DNA of 64,000 nucleotides. Source: Candidatus Omnitrophota bacterium. GTDB lineage: Bacteria > Ratteibacteria > UBA8468 > B48-G9 > JAFGKM01. Each line of letters starts with the position of its first letter. Within the stretch, counting starts at the first letter, position 1. The DNA is taken from positions 171,685 through 235,684 of the forward strand of contig JAMWDI010000001.1 in assembly GCA_023819375.1 (NCBI GenBank), read 5' to 3'. The notes below the pieces were generated by a model that had not been told where the DNA came from, did not search any database, and saw nothing but the letters and a program-made list of their open reading frames with translations. Positions 41,459-49,853 of this stretch are shown here, piece after piece. The translations under genes were made by a program, and so were the position numbers.

Positions 41459-43355
41459 TTTTCAAAGGTAATTTAATTATAAAATTCTTACCTGACGGCA
41501 AAGATTCAATTTTAAAAAATCCTTCATGAGTTTCTATAATTTTTTTTGCCACTAGTATTTTTGTAATAAGAACTGTATTCAATTTTGAAAAAAATGGTAC
41601 AGAAATATCATCTTTTTCTAAAATTATATTGTTTCCACTTTCATTTATTGTAATTATAACTTCAAAATTTGACTCTTCAATATCTATAAATATTTTTTCA
41701 TCGAGTCCTTTTATGTCTTCTTCAATAAATTCAAAAATAAAATCAATTGCTTCTTTCAATTTCAATATATCAACTTCAACATTCCCGCTTCTAAATTTTT
41801 GTTTTCTTATTTCCACTTTTTTGTCTTTTATTAATTCATTTATCAAATCTTCACATTTTAAAATTTCTTTCTCTAAAATAAACTCCTTTCCAATTCTTCC
41901 AATACTCTCAATTATTTCATTTATTCTTTTGATTTCATCAAGCACTATCTTTGAAAATTCTTCTCTAAATTCTCTATCTTCATACATTATTGGTAACATT
42001 TGTGCAAAGGTATTTATAGCAACAAGAGGATTTTTTAACTCGTGGGACAACTTTGAAGCAACAAGTCCCCAGTATTTATTCTTTTCTATTTCTTTTTCTC
42101 TTTTTTCTATTTCTTTAATTTTTGTTAAATCTTGAAAAATTGCTACAACACCCAAAATATTTCCATTTTCATCGTCAATTATATTTGTACTCATTCCAAG
42201 AATTGACTTCGTTGGTATAAATTCAAATTCTTTTCTTGTAAAAGTTTCACCATATAATATTGCTCTTCTTATTAAATCTGCAATTTGAGAACCAATTTTT
42301 TCAATTTTTTCTCCTTTCAACTCTTCAAACTTAACTTTTAATATCCTCTCAGCAAATTCATTCATAATGTTAATTCTCCCTTCTTTATCAACTCCTATTA
42401 TTCCAGTAGGAAGATTTTTAAAAATAAATTCTTGATATCTCTTCTGATTTTCTATCTCTTTGTAAAGATAAAAATTATCAAAAACAACCGAAAGGTAATC
42501 AGTAATAGTAGAAAGAAACAATATTTCATCACTTTTTATTTCTTCATCCAATTCCTTTTCTCCAATAGTTAAAAATCCCACAAGTTTCCCTTTAAAAGTC
42601 CTTAAAGGGAAGATAATTTTACATTTAATCAAAGACAAAAAACTCTTAAAATTAACTCCTATTTCTATGCTATCAAACTTCAAAATTTTCCCCTTTTTCA
42701 TAAGATATTCTATAACAGGATCTTCCTCCTTCAATTCCAATTCATTAATAAGTTCTTCTTCCATACCATAAGAAGAAGCAATTTTAAAAGAGTGACCTTC
42801 TTTCAAAAAAATAGCAAGATGGTTATAGTGAAAATATCTTCTCAATATCTTCAAAATTTCAAAACAAGTCTTCTTAGTATCAAAGAAATTTTCAGCAATA
42901 CATTGAAAAACCATCCTAAAAATTCCATCTTTAAAATTTTCTTCAGAATTGTTATGTTTTTCACTTTTTGCAAAATTGATATCTATTTTTTTTCTTTGCA
43001 ATTTTTCAAATAACTTTTCTGCATTTTTAACCACGTAATGAATTTTCTCAACAAGTAATGATTTTTCAATAACTTCAAAGATGTCTCTCTGAAGAATTTC
43101 TCTTGTGCTTTTATCATATGTTGAAACCAAAGGAACAATAAGGATTTCATTATTTATAGAAAGAATCTCCTCTATTAATTCTACAGGATTTGTCTCATTT
43201 AAAGTAGTATCAATAAAAACTAAAAATGGTTCCCTTTCTTTTACTTTCCTAATCGCCTGTGAAGAACTAGTTGTTTCAACAAGATAATCTTTTAAAAGAA
43301 TTTTTATTGATTGTGAAATTGATAAATTGTCACTTATAACCATCAAATATTTCAT
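41451..43355 (-). CDS. Receiver-like/GAF/PAS protein with histidine-kinase H-box but degenerate ATPase domain
   Basis: N-term receiver-like (ISDN..FIDTTL..LVST..IEKS), PAS region (FKNLPTGIIGVDKEGRINIMNEFAERIL), H-box SKLSHELKNPLVAINTF; no recognisable N, G1 or G2 boxes. Confidence 0.82.
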   Translation of the reverse strand: MKYLMVISDNLSISQSIKILLKDYLVETTSSSQAIRKVKEREPFLVFIDTTLNETNPVELIEEILSINNEILIVPLVSTYDKSTREILQRDIFEVIEKSLLVEKIHYVVKNAEKLFEKLQRKKIDINFAKSEKHNNSEENFKDGIFRMVFQCIAENFFDTKKTCFEILKILRRYFHYNHLAIFLKEGHSFKIASSYGMEEELINELELKEEDPVIEYLMKKGKILKFDSIEIGVNFKSFLSLIKCKIIFPLRTFKGKLVGFLTIGEKELDEEIKSDEILFLSTITDYLSVVFDNFYLYKEIENQKRYQEFIFKNLPTGIIGVDKEGRINIMNEFAERILKVKFEELKGEKIEKIGSQIADLIRRAILYGETFTRKEFEFIPTKSILGMSTNIIDDENGNILGVVAIFQDLTKIKEIEKREKEIEKNKYWGLVASKLSHELKNPLVAINTFAQMLPIMYEDREFREEFSKIVLDEIKRINEIIESIGRIGKEFILEKEILKCEDLINELIKDKKVEIRKQKFRSGNVEVDILKLKEAIDFIFEFIEEDIKGLDEKIFIDIEESNFEVIITINESGNNIILEKDDISVPFFSKLNTVLITKILVAKKIIETHEGFFKIESLPSGKNFIIKLPLKNE

Positions 43356-45822
43356 TTTTTAATTCCTCTTTTTTAAAGATTGGAAATTTTATATAAACTT
43401 TTGTGCCTTTATTTTCTTCACTTTCTACATAAACTTTTCCACCATGCTCCTCTACAATTCTCGTAACAATTGAAAGTCCAAGTCCAGTCCCTTTATCTTT
43501 AGTTGTAAAAAATGGGTCAAAAATTTTGTCAATAATTTCTTTCTTTATACCTTTTCCATTATCTTCTATACATATTTCCGCATTATCATTCTTTATTTCT
43601 AAACTCACTACAATCACACCTTTTTCATTTTCAATTGCATCATAACTATTAGTAAGAATATTGAAAAAAACTTCTTTCAATTTTTCTCTATCTCCTTTAA
43701 TTATAATATTACTTTCTGGATAATTTTCAAAAATCTTTATATTTTTATTTTGGCATTGAAATCTCCACAAAATTAAGGTCGTCTTAAGCATTTCAATCAA
43801 ATTTATTTCTTCTATTTTTAATGGCTTTGGATTAGCAAATAGCAAAATCTGCTCAATCAGATGATTTATGCGTCTTACCTCATCTTGTAAAAGTTTGGAA
43901 TAAACATCTCTAAACTCTTTGTCATGATACCTTTCCGGAAAAAGATCTATAAATGTTTTAATAGCAACAAGTGGATTTTTTATTTCATGTGCAACTCCTG
44001 CAGCCATAACTCCAAGTGAAGCAAATTTTTCTTTTTCCTTTATTTCTTCTTGTAATTTTTTAATTTCTGTAATATCAGAAAAAATTGTTATTACCCCTCT
44101 TTTTTTATTATATTCATCTATAAAAGGAACCACAATTTCACGAAAAACATAATTTTTGTTATTCTTTTTGAGAATTATTTCTTCACTTAAAATTTCATTA
44201 TTAAGATTTTCAAACTTTTTTTCAATTAATGGAATTGTTTCAACAGGTAAAACTTTTTTATAATTCTTACCTATCAAATTTTCTTTTTTTATCTCAAAAA
44301 ATAATTCTATTTGTTTATTTGCAAACGCAACGTTCCCTTCTTCATTAAAACTTATAACACCAAAGGGCGAATTATCAAGTAAACTTTTAATATAAAGATT
44401 AGTAGATATAATTTCATGATAAAGTTTAATATTCTCTATTGCAATTCCTATTTGATATCCAAGATTTAAAAGCAACAATTGGTCTCTATATGAAAAAACT
44501 GAACCATCAATTTTCTGTTTTAAGAAAAGAAGACCCTTAACATGACCCTTTTCAATAATGCCTATTACAACGTCATATCCAATTTTATTAAAATCCTCTA
44601 CTATTTTTTCTTTTTCTGGATAAATTTTACTCATTCTTTCCTCTTCCTCTTTTATAATAATTTTTGATTTTTCAATTTCTTTCCAAAAAATAGTATCTTT
44701 GTCAAACGTTAACTTTATGCAAGATGGAAGATTTTCAGTTGTATATGGAAATTCATCTTTTTCTTTGAATAGTAATAAAACATCCTTTGGTATATTTAAA
44801 AAATTAGATAAAACTTCAACAAGATTTTCAAAAATTTCTTTGGGATTTGAAAAAGTAAATAGAACCTCAAAAATTTTTTTGGTAAACATTTCAATATCAT
44901 ATTTCAGAAATTTTAATCTTAAAACTTTTCTAAATTTTTCTTTTAAGGGATTATAAACTACTGCAACAATGAAACCACTAACAAAAATTGGCCAATTTTT
45001 AGGATGAATTCCAAAGAAAGATAAAAAAGATGTAATGATTTTAAAAGATATATAATAAATAGAAAAAAGAATAGAGAATAAGACTACATAAAGAGTAATT
45101 ATTTCATAAACAAAGGCAACATCCATTATTTTGTATTTTGCAATTCCATAAATTATAATTGAAGATATTATAGCAGAAGCGAAAGGAGATAATCTATCTG
45201 TAATAGATAAATCTATAAATAAAAGAGGAAGAAGGCCTAAAAAAATAGTAAATAATGTGCCAAATAAAACAGCAAGAAAAACATAATAAATTTCCAGTGC
45301 AATTATTCCCTTTTTTTCTTTCTTTTTTTTATATAAGTGTGCCAAACTATAACATAAAATGATCGCGATATTTATTGTATAAATAGAAATTTCTAATTTT
45401 CCATATTTCACCATGGGACCGCTTTTAATATTTTGAATATTTTGAAGGATACATTCACGTATAAAACCTGGAGAAAAAGATACTAAAACATTTATTAAAC
45501 TTAAAATATAAAAAAATAAAATACTTCTCAGTTTGTCCTTTGGAAATTTTTTTTCCCCTATGGAAAAAGCAAATATTGAAAATGTTGGAGGTAAAAAGGT
45601 AGAAAAAGCAAAAATAGTTCTCACAAAAAATTCTCCAACTTTCGCATCAGTTATAGATGCAGTTAAGAATCCAATAAAAGTCCACACTGATAGTTGTAAC
45701 GAAAAAAGTGAATAAATTTTATTTGAAAGTTTTCTTTTACTTTTTAAATAGAGAAATATCCCTAAAGAGAGATTTAAAATACTAACAATTAAAAAAGCAA
45801 TAGAAAGATTATTGATCACCAT
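43330..45822 (-). CDS. Membrane histidine kinase (N-terminal multi-TM sensor, GAF, PAS, HisKA, HATPase)
   Basis: H-box AAGVAHEIKNPLVAIKTF, N-box FFNILTNSYDAI, G1 IEDNGKGI, F-box FDPFFTTK, G2 GTGLGLSIV. Confidence 0.95.
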   Translation of the reverse strand: MVINNLSIAFLIVSILNLSLGIFLYLKSKRKLSNKIYSLFSLQLSVWTFIGFLTASITDAKVGEFFVRTIFAFSTFLPPTFSIFAFSIGEKKFPKDKLRSILFFYILSLINVLVSFSPGFIRECILQNIQNIKSGPMVKYGKLEISIYTINIAIILCYSLAHLYKKKKEKKGIIALEIYYVFLAVLFGTLFTIFLGLLPLLFIDLSITDRLSPFASAIISSIIIYGIAKYKIMDVAFVYEIITLYVVLFSILFSIYYISFKIITSFLSFFGIHPKNWPIFVSGFIVAVVYNPLKEKFRKVLRLKFLKYDIEMFTKKIFEVLFTFSNPKEIFENLVEVLSNFLNIPKDVLLLFKEKDEFPYTTENLPSCIKLTFDKDTIFWKEIEKSKIIIKEEEERMSKIYPEKEKIVEDFNKIGYDVVIGIIEKGHVKGLLFLKQKIDGSVFSYRDQLLLLNLGYQIGIAIENIKLYHEIISTNLYIKSLLDNSPFGVISFNEEGNVAFANKQIELFFEIKKENLIGKNYKKVLPVETIPLIEKKFENLNNEILSEEIILKKNNKNYVFREIVVPFIDEYNKKRGVITIFSDITEIKKLQEEIKEKEKFASLGVMAAGVAHEIKNPLVAIKTFIDLFPERYHDKEFRDVYSKLLQDEVRRINHLIEQILLFANPKPLKIEEINLIEMLKTTLILWRFQCQNKNIKIFENYPESNIIIKGDREKLKEVFFNILTNSYDAIENEKGVIVVSLEIKNDNAEICIEDNGKGIKKEIIDKIFDPFFTTKDKGTGLGLSIVTRIVEEHGGKVYVESEENKGTKVYIKFPIFKKEELKNEIFDGYK

Positions 45823-47041
45823 ATTTTTTAATGATTAATGAAGAATTACTCCCACCAAGCCCATGAGAATTTATTAAACAATATTCTACCTCACATTTTC
45901 TATGCTCGTTAGGAACATAATCTAAATCACATAAGGGATCGGGATATTCATAATTTATTGTTGGAGAAATTATATTTTGCTCAAATGCCAAAATGGCAGC
46001 AACTAACTGCAGAACCCCTGCTACCCCCAAAGGGTTTCCAATCATTGATTTAATAGAGGTAACTGGAATCTTATAAGCTTTTTCCTCAAAAATCTTTTTT
46101 ATTACTTTAGTCTCAATATAATCAAGAAAAGGATCTGATGGTGCATGAGCAGAAATAAGGTCAATTTTTGAAGGTAAAATACCTGCATTTTGGATACTTT
46201 TTTTCATTGCTTCCTCAAATCCTTTTTCTATTATATTTTCTTCTGCACTTTGTCCATATCCTAATATTTCACAATAAATATGAGTTTTCCTCAAAAGAGC
46301 AGAATTTAATTCCTCTAACACAACAAAACCTGCACCTTCGGATAAAACACCACCATCTCTCATTTTGTCAAATGGCTTACTGATTTTTTCCGGTTGGTCA
46401 TTCTTTAAACTAAGCATTTTCGCTGAAATAAATCCTTCTATTAGCAAAGGTGTTATCGGGGCTTCAGCACCGCCAGCAATAGCAATATCAATGTTCCCTT
46501 CTTTGATTTCTTTAAAAGCAAGTCCTATGCTATATAAGCCACTGGTACACCCTGTTGAAATAGTACAAATATTACACTCACTTATATTTAATTCGTTAAT
46601 TATTTCACTTATTCCAGCACTTGGAGCCCCTGAAGGAATAAAATATGGACTAATACTTTTATGTTTTCCTTTTATAAATTTTAAATGTTCTTTTTCAATT
46701 AAATCCATGGCACTTGTGCTAACTCCCAATGAAATTAAAATTTTCTGAGTATCAATTTTTTTTAAGTCAAGACAGGCATCTTCAATTGCCATTTTAGCAC
46801 AACTTACAGCAAATTGGGAAAATCTTGCCATTCTTTTTATTTTTTTCTTATCCTCTATATAATCTTCTGGCCTGAAATCTGTAACTTCACCTGCAATTTT
46901 TACAGGTAATTCAGTTGTATCAAAAGAAGTTATTTTCTTAATACCACTTTTCCCTTCTTTTAGGGCTTTCCAAAAATTTTCTTTTCCTATTCCATTAGGT
47001 GCTATTACTCCAATCCCAGTAATTACAACTCTCCTGTCCAT
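45809..47041 (-). CDS. Beta-ketoacyl-ACP synthase (KAS I/II, FabF-like) with predicted Cys-His-Asn active site
   Basis: RRVVITGIGVIAPNGIGKENFW, STGCTSGLYSIG (Cys), SAHAPSDPFLDYIE (His), KSMIGNPLGVAG (Asn in place of His). Confidence 0.92.
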   Translation of the reverse strand: MDRRVVITGIGVIAPNGIGKENFWKALKEGKSGIKKITSFDTTELPVKIAGEVTDFRPEDYIEDKKKIKRMARFSQFAVSCAKMAIEDACLDLKKIDTQKILISLGVSTSAMDLIEKEHLKFIKGKHKSISPYFIPSGAPSAGISEIINELNISECNICTISTGCTSGLYSIGLAFKEIKEGNIDIAIAGGAEAPITPLLIEGFISAKMLSLKNDQPEKISKPFDKMRDGGVLSEGAGFVVLEELNSALLRKTHIYCEILGYGQSAEENIIEKGFEEAMKKSIQNAGILPSKIDLISAHAPSDPFLDYIETKVIKKIFEEKAYKIPVTSIKSMIGNPLGVAGVLQLVAAILAFEQNIISPTINYEYPDPLCDLDYVPNEHRKCEVEYCLINSHGLGGSNSSLIIKKYGDQ

Positions 47042-47044
47042 CTT

Positions 47045-48664
47045 TCAAAATTTTTTATTTATCCCTCCTATTTCTTCATATAATTTTTTACTATTACCTG
47101 AATAAAAATAAACTCTGTTATTTTTCAAAAAATCTTCAATTTTTTCAAAATCTGAATATCTGTAAAGCAGGTATGCATCATCTGAAATAGAAACTTCAAT
47201 CCCTAAACTTTTTATTTCCTTCTGAAATTCTTCTGTTTTTCGTGCAAATTCTTTAAAAGACATACCATTTACTTTATAAGGAAGTGGTTGCCACATTGTT
47301 GGAGGAAACAGGGCTTTAATTTTGTAATTCATTATTTTCAAAGGATATGTTTCTTTTTCTAATTTAAAATTAAAACGTTCTGGAAATTTAAACCAGACAG
47401 TTCCAGGATAAATTCCTGGAAATTGTACTAACACAGAATCAGGATAAATTTCTTTCAAAAAATTAATAGTTTCTTCTTTTGTTTTTTCTGTTTCAAATGG
47501 AGCAGGATAAATTAAACTTATTATTGTAAAAATCCCTGCATCTTTACACCTTTTCAAAACTTTTTTCATATCATCTTTCTTAACATTTTTATTCATCCAT
47601 TTTTTCAATATTTCTTCATTTGCTGTTTCTACTCCAAAAAAAAGTGCTTCACACCCAGATTTTTTAAGCAAGTTAAAGTCTATATTCAAAAAATCATTTG
47701 GCTGAGCAAAACTTGTGTAGGAAACTTTAATTCCTTCTTTTAAAATTTTCTCTGCAATTCCTACAATTAAATCTCCAGGAGTGCTTGAACCTGCAAATCT
47801 AAAAAGTTTAATTCCATATTTGTTATTATAAAATTTCATTTCTTCTATTATTCTTTCAACAGATTTTTCTCTCCTTTTGCCACTTTTTTTGGGATGAATA
47901 CAAAAATAACACGAATTAGGACATCCTCTGCTTTCGTCAAGAACAATCATTTTTATTCTTTCTTCTATTTTCCAGTATATATCAACGTCATAAAGTGGAA
48001 TAGGAATAGAATCTAAATTTTCTATATATTTTCTTTCAGTTTTAATAACTTTCCCATTTTCTTTAAATATAAGATTTGGAATATCTTTTAATTTTTTTTG
48101 GCCTTTTACAAATTTGACCAATTCAATAATTGTCTCTTCCCCTTCTCCATAACATAAAGCATCAAAAAAATCCCCTTTCTCAAATATCCAGTGTTCAAAA
48201 ATGTCTACCTGGGGACCACCACCAAAAATTTTCAGTTCAGGCTTCTTCTTTTTTAAGTATTTTCCAATTTCCATAGACCAATCAAAACCATCTCCTGCCC
48301 ATAGTTTAAATCCAACAAAATCTACTTTTTCATCTTCTATAATCTTTAACAAGTAATTTTTCAGTCTTTCAAGATAAAATCTTTTATTATTCTCTATATA
48401 TTTTGAAACTCTTTTTAATTTCAAAACATCTAAAAAAGATGGTCTTTTATTTTGAATAAATATTTTGTAAGCAAATTTCTCAAGAAAATCCTTAATTTCA
48501 TTTGTATATACTTCGTCAAAAACAGAAGGAAGATTAAAATCTAAAATTTTTACTTTTACATTTTCTTTTAAAAGACATGTTGCCAAAGAAGCAAGACCAT
48601 TATCAGGGACGAAATCTGATAAAATTCTTGGTATGCCAACAATTGAAATTAAAAGTCCTTTCAT
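47045..48664 (-). CDS. B12-binding-domain radical SAM protein
   Basis: KIFGGGPQVDIFEHW, DALCYGEGEETIIELVKF, DESRGCPNSCYFCIHPKKSGK (CxxxCxxC), FFGVETANEEILKKWMNKN; start set at Met22 of the ORF (KGLLISIVG), an upstream ATG at 48727 also possible. Confidence 0.87.
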   Translation of the reverse strand: MKGLLISIVGIPRILSDFVPDNGLASLATCLLKENVKVKILDFNLPSVFDEVYTNEIKDFLEKFAYKIFIQNKRPSFLDVLKLKRVSKYIENNKRFYLERLKNYLLKIIEDEKVDFVGFKLWAGDGFDWSMEIGKYLKKKKPELKIFGGGPQVDIFEHWIFEKGDFFDALCYGEGEETIIELVKFVKGQKKLKDIPNLIFKENGKVIKTERKYIENLDSIPIPLYDVDIYWKIEERIKMIVLDESRGCPNSCYFCIHPKKSGKRREKSVERIIEEMKFYNNKYGIKLFRFAGSSTPGDLIVGIAEKILKEGIKVSYTSFAQPNDFLNIDFNLLKKSGCEALFFGVETANEEILKKWMNKNVKKDDMKKVLKRCKDAGIFTIISLIYPAPFETEKTKEETINFLKEIYPDSVLVQFPGIYPGTVWFKFPERFNFKLEKETYPLKIMNYKIKALFPPTMWQPLPYKVNGMSFKEFARKTEEFQKEIKSLGIEVSISDDAYLLYRYSDFEKIEDFLKNNRVYFYSGNSKKLYEEIGGINKKF

Positions 48665-48710
48665 ACAAAAAAATATTATATAATATGAAAGAATTCTTGC
48701 AAATTTTTTT

Positions 48711-48726
48711 TGGCACAAATTTTGCA
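48711..48726 (+). promoter_or_regulatory. Sigma-54 (-24/-12) promoter
   Basis: TGGCAC-AAATT-TTGCA matches consensus TGGCAC-N5-TTGCW with exact spacing; intergenic, about 54 bp before the response regulator ATG. Confidence 0.85.
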
Positions 48727-48779
48727 TATATCCTTTTTAAGGAGAATTTTGAAACAAATTTACAAAAAGGAGAAAAAAC

Positions 48780-49853
48780 ATGAAAAAAGAGGATCAAAAA
48801 GAAAGATATACTATTCTTATTATTGATGACGAAATTGGTCCAAGAGAATCTTTAAGAATATTATTTAAAAACAAATATGACGTAATTACTGCTGAAAATG
48901 GATTTAAAGGATTAGAAATTCTTAAATCACAAAAGGTTGATATTGTAATTCTTGATTTGAAAATGCCACAGAAAAATGGGATAGAAGTTTTATCAGAAAT
49001 AAGGCAGATTAACAAAAATGTTCCTGTAATAATCTTAACTGGATATGGAGATATGGAATCTGCTAAAAAAGCAATGCAATATGATATTGTGGGCTTTGTA
49101 AGTAAGCCATTTGAGATAATAGAAATTGAAGAATTAGTTGAGAATGGGATAGAAAAAGGGAAAGTGAAAATTAAAATAGGTGAAATAAAAGAAAAAATAT
49201 TAAATTTAAAGGAAAAAATTAAAGAGAAAGAAGAGGAGATTAAAAAACTTTTTGAAACCCATAAAATTACAGAAGAAAATTTAAAAGAAATAAAAAAATC
49301 ATTAGAAGTTGTTCAAAATTATGCAGAATCAATATTCAAAGAATTATCTTCTGAAACTCAACAATTTTCACTTAAAGAATTACTTAAAACTGAAGAAGAA
49401 ATTGAAACTTGTTTTTCTATTATAGAAAATATTATTGAACTATCTATTGAAAAAGAGTTTGAGGAAATAGACGTAAATAAATTGATTGAAAACATAGTAA
49501 GTTTATTAAAAATTTTTACAGAAAAACAAAATATAGAATTTGAAACACTTTTTTCCAAACAACCTTTAAAAATAAAAGGTAATTTTTACCAATTAAATAC
49601 AAGTATCATTTCCCTTCTTTTAGAATATATTCGAGAACTTAAAAATGTGAAACAAGTGATAATTGAAACCTCTAAAACAGATGATAGTGCAAAAATAAAA
49701 TTCAAACTAAAAACTGAAGAGGAAGAAATTTCTGAAAAAAATTATTTTTTAGAAATGATGGAAGAAGTAGTAAAAAGATATCATGGAAAATTGGAAATTA
49801 CTACAAATATTGAAAAAGAAATTCACATTTCAATAATTTTTCCTATCTCTTAA
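48780..49853 (+). CDS. Response regulator receiver fused to degenerate histidine-kinase-like domain
   Basis: Intact receiver TILIIDDEIGPRESL...VVILDLKMPQKNG-type...VIILTGYG...SKPF; C-term resembles HATPase secondary-structure pattern (VNKLIENIVSLLKIFTEKQNIEFE...VVKRYHGKLEITTNIEKEIHISIIFP) without N/G boxes; RBS AAAGGAG. Confidence 0.85.
   Translation: MKKEDQKERYTILIIDDEIGPRESLRILFKNKYDVITAENGFKGLEILKSQKVDIVILDLKMPQKNGIEVLSEIRQINKNVPVIILTGYGDMESAKKAMQYDIVGFVSKPFEIIEIEELVENGIEKGKVKIKIGEIKEKILNLKEKIKEKEEEIKKLFETHKITEENLKEIKKSLEVVQNYAESIFKELSSETQQFSLKELLKTEEEIETCFSIIENIIELSIEKEFEEIDVNKLIENIVSLLKIFTEKQNIEFETLFSKQPLKIKGNFYQLNTSIISLLLEYIRELKNVKQVIIETSKTDDSAKIKFKLKTEEEEISEKNYFLEMMEEVVKRYHGKLEITTNIEKEIHISIIFPIS

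Noticed and set aside
41629-42135. 168 aa plus-strand ORF rich in Ser/Ile/Phe
   Set aside because: Antisense to the degenerate kinase gene; no domain signature.
46365-46748. 127 aa plus-strand ORF
   Set aside because: Antisense to the KAS gene.
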